From positions 186,001 through 250,000 of the forward strand of contig NZ_CP016289.1 of assembly GCF_001679785.1 (NCBI RefSeq): a stretch of 64,000 nt of DNA. The letters run 5' to 3'. A program made the translations under genes and the position numbers. This document shows, one piece after another, positions 1-8,981 of this stretch. The DNA is from Rhizobium leguminosarum. GTDB lineage: Bacteria; Pseudomonadota; Alphaproteobacteria; Rhizobiales; Rhizobiaceae. Every line of letters begins with the position of its first letter. Positions within the stretch are counted from its first letter, which is position 1. The notes under the pieces are model-generated. The model made no database searches, was not told where the DNA came from, and saw only the letters and a program-made list of their open reading frames with translations.

Positions 1-776
1 TCGGCGACATCGTTGGCCACGACGCCGTTGGAAATGATCCAGATCGCATCGCTTGCCCTGAGGAAAGCGCGGCCGAACGAATCCGACACCGTCTCGATCT
101 GGTTCGGCAGGCTGGAGACGCCGTTGGCGATGAGGAAATTTTCGACAACCGGCCGGATGATCGAACCCCGCGTCGGCATCAGCACCGTATAGTTGCCGAA
201 GCCGGCAAACAGCGATTGCCGGCCGTCGAGCAGCGGATGGCCGGCGCGCACGGCAAACACCACCTGCTCGGAATAAAGATGCTCGAAGGAAAAGCCCGCC
301 ATCTTCTCGGCGCCGGCCAGACGTCCGACGACGAGGTCGAGATCACCGACGTGAAGCTGTTCCAGCAGCACCGCGTTCTCGCCGGTGACGATCTTCACCC
401 GGCTCCAGGTCTTTTCCTTGAGGAAGAGTTCCATCGCCCGCGGCATGATGCGCGATGACACCGTCGGCAGCGCGCCGATCCGGATCGGCGGCGCATCGGC
501 GAACTGCTCCTGCGAGACGGAATCGAGGCCCTGGCGCAGCGCCGTCAGCGCGGCGCCGGCGTGCCGCAGGAAGACCTCGCCGTAGCGGGTGATCTTGATG
601 CCGCGGCCGTCGCGCTCGAAAACATCGACACCCAGCACCTGTTCCAGTTCGCGGATCGTCTTGGTGACCGCCGGCTGGCTGACATGCAGCAATTCGGCGG
701 CCTTCATGACGCTCTTCTGCCGCGCCACCTCGACAAAGGTTTGCAGATGGCGGAACTTGACGCGGCTGTCGATCAT
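1..776 (-). CDS. pcaQ: LysR-family activator PcaQ (partial, 3' end outside window)
   Basis: LysR-type regulator of protocatechuate catabolism. The minus-strand reading begins MIDSRVKFRHLQTFVEVARQ, with a winged helix-turn-helix in about residues 8-65 (AAELLHVSQPAVTKTIRELE) followed by the LysR effector-binding domain. About 258 residues are in the window; the family is usually about 305, so the C-terminus lies to the left of base 1. I chose the ATG at 776; an in-frame ATG at 785 would fall inside the putative operator. It diverges from pcaD with a gap of about 95 bases, the standard rhizobial layout in which PcaQ activates pcaDCHGB in response to beta-carboxy-cis,cis-muconate or gamma-carboxymuconolactone (known for the family). 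Identification rests on the protein sequence and the neighbouring genes. Confidence 0.93.
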   Translation of the reverse strand, partial: MIDSRVKFRHLQTFVEVARQKSVMKAAELLHVSQPAVTKTIRELEQVLGVDVFERDGRGIKITRYGEVFLRHAGAALTALRQGLDSVSQEQFADAPPIRIGALPTVSSRIMPRAMELFLKEKTWSRVKIVTGENAVLLEQLHVGDLDLVVGRLAGAEKMAGFSFEHLYSEQVVFAVRAGHPLLDGRQSLFAGFGNYTVLMPTRGSIIRPVVENFLIANGVSSLPNQIETVSDSFGRAFLRASDAIWIISNGVVANDVA

Positions 777-783
777 CGCTCGC

Positions 784-799
784 ATAACTCCAGGGTTAT
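784..799. promoter_or_regulatory. Probable PcaQ binding site (LysR box)
   Basis: The sequence ATAACT-CCAG-GGTTAT is an interrupted palindrome in the pcaQ-pcaD gap. It matches the ATAACC-N4-GGTTA-type PcaQ box described in Sinorhizobium meliloti with one mismatch in the left arm. It ends 72 bases before the pcaD start, a normal activator distance, and adjoins the pcaQ start, which fits autoregulation. Confidence 0.75.
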
Positions 800-871
800 C
801 GAAACGCCAATAAATATCATTTTACTTAACCGGATCAACCAGTCAATTTCACCATTCAGGAGGAGAGTGAC

Positions 872-1681
872 GTGCAATTCGCCCGCATAAACGACGTGAC
901 GATCCATTATCAGATCATTGGTGCCCCTGCCGACAGGCCGGTGATCGTCTTTACCAATTCGCTGGGCACGGATTTCCGCATCTGGCGCGACGTCGTGGTG
1001 CGGCTTGCCGGTGAATTTGCCATCGTGCTTTACGACAAGCGCGGCCACGGCCTTTCCGATGTCGGCCAGCTTCCCTCATCGATCGAGGACCATGCGACGG
1101 ATCTCGCCGGCCTGCTCGATCTGCTGTCGGTCAAGGATGCCGTCATCTGCGGCCTCTCCGTCGGCGGCCTCATCGCCCAGTCGCTCTATCATCGCCGGCC
1201 GGATCTGATCCGCGCGCTCATCCTCTGTGACACCGCCCACAAGATCGGCACGGCGGAGAGCTGGAACGCCCGCATCGCCGCCGTCGAGCAAAACGGCATC
1301 GGCAGCATCGTCGACGCGGTCATGGAGCGCTGGTTCACGCCTGCCTTCCGCCGGCCCGAGAGCACCGCCTATGCCGGCTATTGCAACATGCTGACGCGCC
1401 AGCCCGTCGAGGGCTATGTCGCCGCCTGCGCCGCGATCCGCGATGCCGATTTCACCGAGGTCGCAAAGACGATCAATGTCCCGACGATCTGCATCGTCGG
1501 CGACCAGGATGGCTCAACGCCGCCCGATCTCGTGCTTTCGACCGCGAAGCTGATATCAGGCGCTCGCTACGAGGTCATCCCTAGTTGCGCGCACATTCCC
1601 TGCGTCGAGCAGCCGGAGGCGCTGACGGCGATCATCCGCGCCTTCCTCACATCCATTCCGCCTGGAGAAGTCAGCCCATGA
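872..1681 (+). CDS. pcaD: 3-oxoadipate enol-lactonase PcaD
   Basis: Alpha/beta hydrolase that opens beta-ketoadipate enol-lactone to beta-ketoadipate. The 269-residue protein has the nucleophile elbow GLSVGG (Ser about 96), an acid region VGDQDGSTPP and the catalytic His in CAHIPCVEQP near residue 244. The start is GTG at 872, preceded by a strong ribosome-binding site (AGGAGG) seven bases upstream. Its stop overlaps the pcaC start (ATGA), so it is the first gene of pcaDCHGB, read from the PcaQ-controlled promoter. Length and motifs are normal for the family. Confidence 0.95.
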   Translation: MQFARINDVTIHYQIIGAPADRPVIVFTNSLGTDFRIWRDVVVRLAGEFAIVLYDKRGHGLSDVGQLPSSIEDHATDLAGLLDLLSVKDAVICGLSVGGLIAQSLYHRRPDLIRALILCDTAHKIGTAESWNARIAAVEQNGIGSIVDAVMERWFTPAFRRPESTAYAGYCNMLTRQPVEGYVAACAAIRDADFTEVAKTINVPTICIVGDQDGSTPPDLVLSTAKLISGARYEVIPSCAHIPCVEQPEALTAIIRAFLTSIPPGEVSP

Positions 1682-2082
1682 ACGAAACCGCGTCCCCTTC
1701 CGAGCGCTATCGCCAGGGCATGGCGACCCGCCGCGCCGTGCTCGGTGACGCCCATGTCGACCGCGCCGCCGCCACATCGACGGAGTTCGACCGCCCCTTC
1801 CAGGAGCTGATCACCGAAGCCGCCTGGGGCCATGTCTGGTCGCGCCCGGCGCTGACGAAGCGCGAGCGTTCGATCATCACGATCGCTCTGCTTGCCGCGC
1901 TTGGCCAGGACGACGAGGTCGCCATGCATGTGCGCGCCACAGCCAATACGGGCGCGACCCGCGAGGATATCCGCGAGGCGCTGCTGCATGTTGCGATCTA
2001 TGCCGGTGTTCCCGCGGCCAATCACGCGATCAAGATCGCAAAGCAGGCTTTTGAACAGATGGACGCCGAAAAGGCGGCCTGA
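1678..2082 (+). CDS. pcaC: 4-carboxymuconolactone decarboxylase PcaC
   Basis: Converts gamma-carboxymuconolactone to beta-ketoadipate enol-lactone. It has 134 residues, the usual size for a stand-alone PcaC, with the AhpD-like/CMD helical core: FDRPFQELITEAAWGHVWSR, then LTKRERSIITIALLAALGQ and the C-terminal helix region EALLHVAIYAGVPAANHAI. The start ATG at 1678 overlaps the pcaD stop by four bases, indicating translational coupling. It sits between pcaD and pcaH in the conserved rhizobial order. Confidence 0.95.
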   Translation: MNETASPSERYRQGMATRRAVLGDAHVDRAAATSTEFDRPFQELITEAAWGHVWSRPALTKRERSIITIALLAALGQDDEVAMHVRATANTGATREDIREALLHVAIYAGVPAANHAIKIAKQAFEQMDAEKAA

Positions 2083-2091
2083 GGGAGGAAC

Positions 2092-2841
2092 ATGTCCGAA
2101 CGACCGAACCGCAAGCCCGAGACCGGCGGCTTCTTCGCCCGCGACCGCGCCTGGCATGCGCCGGCGCTGACGCCTGGCTACAAGACCTCCGTCCTGCGCG
2201 CGCCGCAGCGCGCGCTGCTCTCGCTCGACGGCACGATTTCCGAGACCACCGGCCCAGTCTTCGGCCATTCGATGATCGGCGAACTCGACAACGACCTGAT
2301 CCTGAACTACGCGCAGCCCGGCGAAAGCGCGATTGGCGAGCGCATCATCGTCCATGGCCGCGTGCTCGACGAGCGCGCCAGGCCGGTTGCCGGCGCCTTG
2401 GTCGAGTTCTGGCAGGCCAATGCCGGCGGTCGCTATCGCCACAAGAAGGAAACCTATCTCGCCGCGATCGACCCGAATTTCGGCGGCTGCGGCCGCGCCA
2501 TCACCGACGAGGATGGCCGCTACCATTTCCGCACCGTCCGCCCCGGCGCCTATCCCTGGCCGAACGGCATCAACGACTGGCGTCCCGCCCATATTCATTT
2601 CTCGATCTTCGGCCATGGCTTTGCCCAGCGCCTGATCACCCAGATGTATTTCGAAGGCGATCCGATGATCTGGAAATGTCCGATCGTCGGCACCATTCCC
2701 GACAGAGCGGCGATCGAGCAACTGATCGCGCCGCTCGACTGGGGCAACACCATCCCGATGGATTCGCGCGCCTATAAATTCGATATCGTGCTGCGCGGCC
2801 GCCGCTCGACGATGTTCGAAAACAAATTGGAGGGCAACTGA
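2092..2841 (+). CDS. pcaH: Protocatechuate 3,4-dioxygenase beta subunit PcaH
   Basis: Intradiol ring-cleavage dioxygenase subunit carrying the Fe(III) site. It has 249 residues with an N-terminal dioxygenase_N segment and the intradiol core. The iron-site region shows the expected Tyr and His residues in [20 protein letters not shown], followed by [22 protein letters not shown] just before the ATG is a good ribosome-binding site. It forms the alpha/beta enzyme with PcaG two bases downstream and converts protocatechuate to 3-carboxy-cis,cis-muconate. Confidence 0.96.
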   Translation: MSERPNRKPETGGFFARDRAWHAPALTPGYKTSVLRAPQRALLSLDGTISETTGPVFGHSMIGELDNDLILNYAQPGESAIGERIIVHGRVLDERARPVAGALVEFWQANAGGRYRHKKETYLAAIDPNFGGCGRAITDEDGRYHFRTVRPGAYPWPNGINDWRPAHIHFSIFGHGFAQRLITQMYFEGDPMIWKCPIVGTIPDRAAIEQLIAPLDWGNTIPMDSRAYKFDIVLRGRRSTMFENKLEGN

Positions 2842-2843
2842 CC

Positions 2844-3455
2844 ATGCAGCAGCTCGGCTACCTCAAGGAAACCCCGTCGCAGACGGCGGGGCCCTATGTC
2901 CATATCGGCCTGACGCCGAATTTCTGCGACATCTCGGGTGTCTACGACAGCGATCTCGGCATCGCGATGGTCAACGACAAAACGCTCGGCGAGCGTATCA
3001 CCATCACCGGCCGGATCTTCGACGGTGCCGGCGCATTGGTGCGCGATGCGGTCATCGAGATCTGGCAGGCCGACAGCGCCGGGCTCTACAACAGCCCGTC
3101 GGAAATGCGCGGTGCTGCCGATCCCAATTTCACCGGCTGGGGCCGCTGCCCGACCCGTGCCGAGGACGGCGTCTACAGCTTCGAGACGGTCAAGCCCGGC
3201 CGCGTCCCCTTCAAGGACGGCCGCAGACAAGCCCCGCACATCACCTTCTGGATCGTCGCTCGCGGCATCAATATCGGCCTGCATACGCGCATGTATTTTC
3301 CGGAGGAGACGGAGGCCAACGCCGCCGACCCGCTGCTTTCCCGCATCGAACATCGCGAGCGCGTCGCAACGATGGTCGCCACCCGCGACGGCGCGACCTG
3401 TCATTTCGACATCCATCTGCAGGGTCCTAAGGAAACGGTGTTTCTCGATATCTGA
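2844..3455 (+). CDS. pcaG: Protocatechuate 3,4-dioxygenase alpha subunit PcaG
   Basis: Structural partner of PcaH, 203 residues, with the same intradiol dioxygenase fold (QTAGPYVHIGL near the N-terminus, RQAPHITFWIVARGIN and LHTRMYFPEE in the core). In this subunit the iron-ligand Tyr residues are not kept, as is usual for alpha subunits. Only two bases separate it from the pcaH stop. The end is followed by about 170 noncoding bases that hold a short RIME-like repeat before pcaB. Confidence 0.95.
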   Translation: MQQLGYLKETPSQTAGPYVHIGLTPNFCDISGVYDSDLGIAMVNDKTLGERITITGRIFDGAGALVRDAVIEIWQADSAGLYNSPSEMRGAADPNFTGWGRCPTRAEDGVYSFETVKPGRVPFKDGRRQAPHITFWIVARGINIGLHTRMYFPEETEANAADPLLSRIEHRERVATMVATRDGATCHFDIHLQGPKETVFLDI

Positions 3456-3567
3456 AGGCCGGCGTCGCGATCGGCTTGCTGGGGCGGTGATGTGCGGGTA
3501 GCGTCCGAGGGGATGTGCCGTACGAGATCACCCGCCCATGAAGCGCGGACGCCGCCTCGAGCCCCTT

Positions 3568-3610
3568 CAGCGGGGAGAAGGCGGCGGCAGCCGGATGAGG
3601 GCCACCACCA
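3568..3610. repeat. Partial RIME-like intergenic repeat
   Basis: This stretch reads, on the minus strand, as CCCTCATCCGGCTGCCGCC followed by a CTTCTCCCCGC block, closely matching the first part of the larger element at 10251-10392 in the opposite orientation. It lies in the pcaG-pcaB gap. Such palindromic elements are common in intergenic regions of rhizobia (RIME family). Confidence 0.65.
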
Positions 3611-3625
3611 CAAACCGAGACGATC

Positions 3626-4672
3626 ATGACCGCTTCGCCCTTCGACCATCCTTTCCTCTCCGGCCTGCTCGGCGACGACGAAATCGCGCCCTATTTCTCC
3701 GGCGAGGCGGATATCCGGGCCATGCTCTCCTTCGAGGCCGCGCTCGCCAAGGCTGAAGCCGCTCATGGCCTCATTCCCGCCGAAGCCGCAAGGCGCATCG
3801 CTGACACCTGCGCCGCCTTCTCACCCGAGGTCTCCAGTCTTCGATCGGCAACGGCAAGGGACGGCGTCGTCGTTCCCGACCTCATCAAGCAGCTGCGTAC
3901 CGATGTCGGCGAGGAAGCGGCAAAAAGCCTGCATCTCGGCGCGACCAGCCAGGATGTCATCGATACCAGCCTGATGATCCGCCTGAAGGCCGTCGTCTTC
4001 CTGTTTGCCGGCCGGCTTTCCACCATCTCCGCAGGGCTCGATGCGCTCGACGGCCAGTTCGGCCGGAACCAGCTGATGGGCCACACCCGCATGCAGGCGG
4101 CGATCCCGATCACCGTCTCCGACCGCCTCCGTGCGTGGCGGGAGCCGCTGGCGACCTATCGCGACCGCCTGACCGAGCAGGGTTTTCCCGTTCAGTTCGG
4201 GGGCGCGGCCGGCACGCTGGACAAGCTCGGTTCGCAGGCCGCGGCCATCCGGGCCTCGCTCGCGCAGGAACTCGGCCTCACCGATGCACCGCAATGGCAG
4301 AGCGGGCGTCTGCCGATCGCCGATATCGCCGGCCTGTTCGCGTCGATATCGGGCAGTCTCGGCAAGATGGGGCAGGATATCGCGCTGCTTGCCCAGGCCG
4401 GCGACGAGATCGAAATCTCAGGCGGCGGCACTTCATCGGCGATGGCGCACAAGCAGAACCCCGTTTCCGCCGAGGTCTTGGTCTCGCTCGCCCGCTTCAA
4501 CGCCAGTCTCCTATCGGGCATCCATCAGTCTCTCGTGCACGAACAGGAGCGTTCTGGCGCAGCCTGGACCCTCGAATGGCTGCTGCTGCCGCAAATGACG
4601 ATGGCAACCGCCGCCAGCCTGCGACTGGCGAAGGAGCTGACGGGGAATATCAAGAGGCTTGGAACGACCTGA
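3626..4672 (+). CDS. pcaB: 3-carboxy-cis,cis-muconate cycloisomerase PcaB
   Basis: Lactonises 3-carboxy-cis,cis-muconate to gamma-carboxymuconolactone, the step between PcaHG and PcaC. It is a fumarase/aspartase superfamily member of 348 residues. The superfamily signature is present as GGGTSSAMAHKQNPVSAE (usually GSSxMPxKxN), and the other conserved region is LHLGATSQDVIDT, which carries the catalytic loop. It is separated from pcaG by a repeat-bearing gap of 170 bases but follows the conserved order and is probably in the same transcript. The protein is the short form typical of rhizobia. Confidence 0.94.
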   Translation: MTASPFDHPFLSGLLGDDEIAPYFSGEADIRAMLSFEAALAKAEAAHGLIPAEAARRIADTCAAFSPEVSSLRSATARDGVVVPDLIKQLRTDVGEEAAKSLHLGATSQDVIDTSLMIRLKAVVFLFAGRLSTISAGLDALDGQFGRNQLMGHTRMQAAIPITVSDRLRAWREPLATYRDRLTEQGFPVQFGGAAGTLDKLGSQAAAIRASLAQELGLTDAPQWQSGRLPIADIAGLFASISGSLGKMGQDIALLAQAGDEIEISGGGTSSAMAHKQNPVSAEVLVSLARFNASLLSGIHQSLVHEQERSGAAWTLEWLLLPQMTMATAASLRLAKELTGNIKRLGTT

Positions 4673-4739
4673 TTCAGCGCCTTTGCATCTCATGCCGGAA
4701 ACCGGCTATGCAAAGTGCAATGAAATCAGGAGCAATCTC

Positions 4740-5507
4740 GTGACCTTTCCCCTTTTTGACCTCTCCGGCCGCCGCGCTCTCGTCACCGGCTCCAGCCAGG
4801 GCATCGGCCGCGCATTGGCGGTCGGGCTTGCCGAGCATGGCGCCTCGATCATCATCAACGGCCGCAACGCGCAGAAGGCGGAGGCCGCCGCCGAGGATAT
4901 CCGTCGCAGCCATCGCCATGCCGTCAGCGCCGCGTTCGACGTCACCGATGCGGAGGCGAGCCGCACCGCCATCGCCTATATCGAGGCGGAAATCGGCCCG
5001 ATCGATATCCTTGTCAACAATGCCGGCATGCAGTTCCGCACACCGCTGGAGAACTTCCCGGTCGACAAATGGGACGAGATCTTCAAGACCAACGTCTCCA
5101 GCCTGTTCTATGTCAGCCAGCCGGTCGCCCAGGCGATGATTGCTCGCGGCCGCGGCAAGATCATCAACATTGCCTCCGTCCAGGCCGAACTCGCCCGTCC
5201 CGGCATCGCGCCCTACACCGCGACCAAGGGCGCGGTGAAGAACCTCACGCGCGGCATGGCGACCGACTGGGCGAAATATGGCCTGCAGGTCAATGCGATC
5301 GCGCCCGGCTATTTCCGCACGCCGCTCAACCAGGCGCTTGTCGACGATCCGAAGTTTTCCGGCTGGCTGGAAACCCGCACGCCGGCCGGCCGCTGGGGCG
5401 AGGTCAAGGAGCTCGTCGGCGCCGCCGTCTTCCTGGCTTCGGACGCATCATCCTTCGTCAACGGCCACATGCTGACGGTCGACGGCGGCATCACCGCTTC
5501 GCTCTAG
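4740..5507 (+). CDS. SDR-family oxidoreductase, gluconate 5-dehydrogenase-like
   Basis: Classical short-chain dehydrogenase of 255 residues. It has the Rossmann motif TGSSQGIG (residues about 16-23), NNAG, the catalytic Ser region IINIAS, YTATK (Tyr/Lys) and a C-terminal FVNGHMLTVDGG. The start is GTG at 4740, chosen because AGGAG lies seven bases upstream; upstream readings would run into pcaB. The sequence resembles gluconate 5-dehydrogenases (Gno/IdnO), but a role in shikimate or quinate oxidation is equally plausible given the surroundings. Substrate is inferred only. Confidence 0.85.
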   Translation: MTFPLFDLSGRRALVTGSSQGIGRALAVGLAEHGASIIINGRNAQKAEAAAEDIRRSHRHAVSAAFDVTDAEASRTAIAYIEAEIGPIDILVNNAGMQFRTPLENFPVDKWDEIFKTNVSSLFYVSQPVAQAMIARGRGKIINIASVQAELARPGIAPYTATKGAVKNLTRGMATDWAKYGLQVNAIAPGYFRTPLNQALVDDPKFSGWLETRTPAGRWGEVKELVGAAVFLASDASSFVNGHMLTVDGGITASL

Positions 5508-5520
5508 TACAGGATGTCGT

Positions 5521-5544
5521 CCGAAAACCACTCACGCTTTTCGG
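5521..5544. terminator. Possible bidirectional terminator
   Basis: CCGAAAA and TTTTCGG form a 7-bp stem around a 10-base loop. The hairpin lies between the convergent SDR and aroE-like genes, where a two-way terminator is expected. There is no long T-run, so this is tentative. Confidence 0.4.
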
Positions 5545-5564
5545 CATCATGCTTTGAAGTCGCA

Positions 5565-6395
5565 TCATCCGAGTTTGGCGATCGCCCGCAGATTGTCGGC
5601 CGTCGTTGTCGGGAATTCGAAGAATTCGAGATAGGCGGGGATCTGTTCGAACAACATGTCGGTGCCAACCTGAAATGCACAGCCGCGCGCCCGCACAGCA
5701 TCGAGAAAAGGGGTTATCTCCTTCGTCATCACGACTTCGCCGACGAAGGTCGATGGGGAGATGCGGTCGATATCGATCGGCAGCGGGTCACCCCGTCGCA
5801 TTCCGAGAGGTGTCGCATTGACGACGATGTCGAAGCCTTCCGGATCGGTGGAGCCGACCGTCACTTCAAGCTGCGGATAATATTTCTTCAGCCTGTCCAG
5901 CAGCGCGGTCGCGGTCGTCTCGTTGGCGTCGAAGATCGCGAGATGCTCCACGCCCGCCTGTGCCAACGACGCGGCGATCGCCGAGCCGACGCCGCCGGCG
6001 CCCGCAATGAGCGCATGGGCGCCTTCAACCTTTTTACCCTTGCGCAATACGCCGCGAACGAAGCCCTCGCCATCGAACATGTCACCGATCAGCCTGCCGT
6101 CCGAACCGAGACGCACCGCATTGCACGAGCCGGCGACTTTCGCATTGGTCGACGTTTCGTCGAGCAGCGCCATCGTCGAAATCTTGTGCGGCATCGTGAT
6201 CAGAGCACCGTGGATATTGGATAGCCGGAACAGAAGCTTCATAAACGCCGGATAGTCCTCCGGCCTGCAGCCCATCGGCACGACGACGGCATCAATTCCG
6301 TTCTCCTCGAAGTACGGATTGTAGATCAGCGGCGCCTTGAAGGACTCCGTCGGATAGCCGAGGTGCGCGATGAGTTTGGTCGTCCCGGTGATCAT
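5565..6395 (-). CDS. Shikimate/quinate dehydrogenase-like protein (AroE family)
   Basis: NAD(P)-dependent dehydrogenase of the AroE family, 276 residues. The N-terminal substrate domain contains the catalytic Lys in ITMPHK, and the Rossmann domain has GAGGVGSAIA with FDAN after beta-2. Two positions differ from housekeeping AroE: the shikimate-binding S-x-S near the N-terminus reads ESFKAP, and the usual NTD block reads MFDGEG. It is therefore probably a catabolic or alternative-substrate paralogue, not the biosynthetic enzyme. It starts four bases after the Gfo/Idh gene, so it is the last gene of the minus-strand operon with aroQ and the ABC importer. In context it most likely interconverts shikimate or quinate and the dehydro acids. 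Confidence 0.82.
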   Translation of the reverse strand: MITGTTKLIAHLGYPTESFKAPLIYNPYFEENGIDAVVVPMGCRPEDYPAFMKLLFRLSNIHGALITMPHKISTMALLDETSTNAKVAGSCNAVRLGSDGRLIGDMFDGEGFVRGVLRKGKKVEGAHALIAGAGGVGSAIAASLAQAGVEHLAIFDANETTATALLDRLKKYYPQLEVTVGSTDPEGFDIVVNATPLGMRRGDPLPIDIDRISPSTFVGEVVMTKEITPFLDAVRARGCAFQVGTDMLFEQIPAYLEFFEFPTTTADNLRAIAKLG

Positions 6396-6399
6396 GTGG

Positions 6400-7467
6400 T
6401 CAGACTTTCTGGGGATCGGAAGAGGCGCTGGCGTTGGAGAGGTGGATCATCTGCCCCCAGCGCGCCGATCTCTTGATCGCTTCGACGACCCTGAGAGTAG
6501 CAAGGCCCTCCCGGCCACTCACCAGAGGCGTGGCATCGCCACGAATGACGTCGCAAAAATGTCTGAGCTGAACGCAAAGGGGATCGGCGGCTGCGTAGGG
6601 CACCCGCTCCTGGGCAAGCTGCTCCAGCCAGTCGGGCCTCGAAGGGCTCGTCCAAAGCGTCAAATCGGGAATTCCGAGCGAACCCTTGGTGCCGCCGATC
6701 TGGTAGCAGAATTGATCGTAACGGGGAAAAGCGGGATTCTCCCCGGTGGTCATCTCCCAGCTCCAGGGCGCGGCCACGGCGTCACTGCCGTTGAGGGTGG
6801 CAAACACCCCGCTTGCAAACCGCAGCGTGACGACGGCTGTATCCTCGACGGCATGGTTCCGTACGGCGTGCGATTCCATCGCATGGACGGCGTCGACCTC
6901 GCCGAAGAGATATCGGAAGAGGTCGACATCGTGGATCAGGTTGACGAAGACCGGGCCGGCGCCCGCTTCGCGCCGCCAGGGGATATCGAAATAGTCGTCG
7001 GGCTTGGCGACCCAGAACGTGCCGTGCACCGTGACGATCCGGCCAAGCCTTCCGCCGTCGACGATCTGTTTGACCGCCTGGATCATCGGATTGTGGCGTC
7101 TGTGATGACCGACCAGCAGCGGTATGCCTGCCTTCTCGCCGGCGACAACGAGTGCTGCTGCAGCATCGACATCGTCGGCGATCGGCTTCTCGATCAGGAC
7201 AGGGATATCAGCAGCGACGATCTCCATTCCGTTCTCGACGTGAAGCTGGTTCGGCGTTGCCACGATGACGCCGTCAGGCCTGTCCTCGACGCGAATGTCC
7301 GAAAAGCTCCGGTACCATCGGGCGCCGACAGTCTCGGCAAAGTCGCGACCGGCGGCGGAAGGATCGATCACCGCCGAGAGAACGGTTCCGGGCTCGGACA
7401 TGACACGCTCGACGTGGCGCCTGCCGATGAGGCCGGCTCCCATGACTGCAATCTCTAGCGGCTTCAT
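6400..7467 (-). CDS. Gfo/Idh/MocA-family oxidoreductase
   Basis: NAD(P)-dependent oxidoreductase of 355 residues. It has an N-terminal Rossmann fold (VMGAGLIGRRHVERV), the family motif EKPIADDVDAA around residues 94-104 and a C-terminal alpha/beta substrate domain with LVGHHRRHNP and a DVDLFRYLFGE helix. Members oxidise cyclic polyols and sugars such as myo-inositol. Placed between the ABC ATPase gene and the aroE-like gene, it may act on quinate or a related cyclitol acid; this is inference from context. Confidence 0.85.
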   Translation of the reverse strand: MKPLEIAVMGAGLIGRRHVERVMSEPGTVLSAVIDPSAAGRDFAETVGARWYRSFSDIRVEDRPDGVIVATPNQLHVENGMEIVAADIPVLIEKPIADDVDAAAALVVAGEKAGIPLLVGHHRRHNPMIQAVKQIVDGGRLGRIVTVHGTFWVAKPDDYFDIPWRREAGAGPVFVNLIHDVDLFRYLFGEVDAVHAMESHAVRNHAVEDTAVVTLRFASGVFATLNGSDAVAAPWSWEMTTGENPAFPRYDQFCYQIGGTKGSLGIPDLTLWTSPSRPDWLEQLAQERVPYAAADPLCVQLRHFCDVIRGDATPLVSGREGLATLRVVEAIKRSARWGQMIHLSNASASSDPQKV

Positions 7468-7511
7468 TGCCGGCTCCCATAATTTCCCAGACGCATCGAC
7501 CTTGAGACGCC

Positions 7512-8276
7512 TTACTTCCGCAGGATTTCTCCGAGGAATTTCCTGGTTCGCTCATGCTGCGGGTTTGTGAAGAACTCGGCGGGCGGGGCTTCCTCGACGA
7601 TCGCGCCGCTGGCCATGAAGATCACGCGATCGGCGACCTGGCGGGCAAAGCCCATTTCATGCGTGACGCAGATCATCGTCATGCCCTCGTCGGCCAGCGC
7701 GATCATCGTATCCAGCACCTCCTTGACCATCTCCGGATCGAGCGCCGACGTCGGTTCATCGAACAGCATCACTTTCGGCCGCATGCAAAGCGCGCGCGCG
7801 ATTGCCACGCGCTGCTGCTGGCCACCAGAAAGTTGCACCGGATATTTGTCGGCCTGCTCCAGGATCTTGACCCGCTCAAGCAGCCCGCGTGCCCGTTCCT
7901 CGGCCTCCGCCTTGCCGACGCCGACGGCCTTCATCGGCGCCAGCATGCAATTCTGCAGCACGGTCAGATGCGGAAACAGATTGAACTGCTGGAAGACCAT
8001 ACCGACCTCACGACGGATCGCATCGATGGTCTTGGCCTGATTGCCGAGAAGAATCCCGCCGACGCGGATTTCACCCTTCTCGTAGGTCTCGAGATGGTTA
8101 ATGCAGCGAATGAGCGTCGACTTGCCGCTGCCGGAGGGCCCGCACAAGACGATCCTCTCGCCGCTGCGAACCGATATGTTGATGTCGTGCAGGGCTTGAA
8201 AAGCGCCATACCACTTCTCCACCCGCTCCATGGTGATCATGGTTTCCGCGCCTTGAGCGGGACTGGGACTGGTCAT
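7512..8276 (-). CDS. Polar-amino-acid-type ABC transporter ATP-binding protein
   Basis: ATPase of the PAAT importer family, 254 residues. Walker A is GPSGSGKST, the Q-loop [12 protein letters not shown], the signature LSGGQQQR, Walker [13 protein letters not shown], and the H-loop His lies in CVTHEM. All catalytic residues are intact. I placed the start at the ATG at 8276 (GGAG about nine bases upstream); an in-frame ATG at 8291 is possible. It belongs with the two permeases upstream on the same strand and the binding protein at 10411-11241. Confidence 0.92.
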   Translation of the reverse strand: MTSPSPAQGAETMITMERVEKWYGAFQALHDINISVRSGERIVLCGPSGSGKSTLIRCINHLETYEKGEIRVGGILLGNQAKTIDAIRREVGMVFQQFNLFPHLTVLQNCMLAPMKAVGVGKAEAEERARGLLERVKILEQADKYPVQLSGGQQQRVAIARALCMRPKVMLFDEPTSALDPEMVKEVLDTMIALADEGMTMICVTHEMGFARQVADRVIFMASGAIVEEAPPAEFFTNPQHERTRKFLGEILRK

Positions 8277-8329
8277 CGGTAGAAACTCCATATGGCGGAC
8301 TGGACCGCGTCGAGGACGAGGGATGCGGA

Positions 8330-8971
8330 TCAGCGCGCAGAGGCGGCAAACTTTCGTTCGAGGCGGGCGCCAAGAATCGTCAGTGGGCAGCACATCAGGA
8401 AATAGAGAATGCCGACGATGCCGAAGACCGTCAGCGGTTGGAAGATCTGGTTGGAGATGATGTTGCCGGCCCGCGTCAGCTCGGTGAAGCCGACGATCGA
8501 TGCAAGCGAGGTGCCTTTGATCAACTGCACGAGGAAACCTATCGTGGCGGGCAGCGAAATGCGCAGCGCCTGCGGCAGGATGACATCCTTCATGCGCGAG
8601 ATGTATCTGAGGCTGAGAGCCTTTGCCGCTTCCGTCTGGCCGCGCGGAACCGCTTCGATCGATCCGCGCCAGATCTCGCCGAGATAGGCACTGGCGTGCA
8701 GCGTCAGTCCGATGGCGACGGCCACCCAGGCATCGAGCATCAGCCCCACCAGTGCCAGGCCGTAATAGACGACGAAAAGCTGCATCAGTAGCGGGGTTCC
8801 CTGGAAGACGGCGATATAACCGGCCGTGACGCGTTCCAGCAGCGGCATGCCCGAGGCACGGGCAAGGGCGACGCCGAGCCCTGCGATGCCACCGCAGACA
8901 AAGCCTACAGCGGACAGGACAACGGTCCATTTCAGGCCGATCAGGAGGAAGACGAATTCTTCGTGACCCAT
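8330..8971 (-). CDS. Polar-amino-acid-type ABC transporter permease
   Basis: Inner-membrane permease of the HisM/GlnP type, 213 residues, with about five hydrophobic segments. The EAA loop for docking the ATPase is visible as [25 protein letters not shown] split over two halves (EAAKALSL, then [11 protein letters not shown]). It starts 10 bases after the stop of the partner permease and precedes the ATPase gene. The two permeases would form a heterodimer. Confidence 0.9.
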   Translation of the reverse strand: MGHEEFVFLLIGLKWTVVLSAVGFVCGGIAGLGVALARASGMPLLERVTAGYIAVFQGTPLLMQLFVVYYGLALVGLMLDAWVAVAIGLTLHASAYLGEIWRGSIEAVPRGQTEAAKALSLRYISRMKDVILPQALRISLPATIGFLVQLIKGTSLASIVGFTELTRAGNIISNQIFQPLTVFGIVGILYFLMCCPLTILGARLERKFAASAR

Positions 8972-8981
8972 GGAATTCCTC

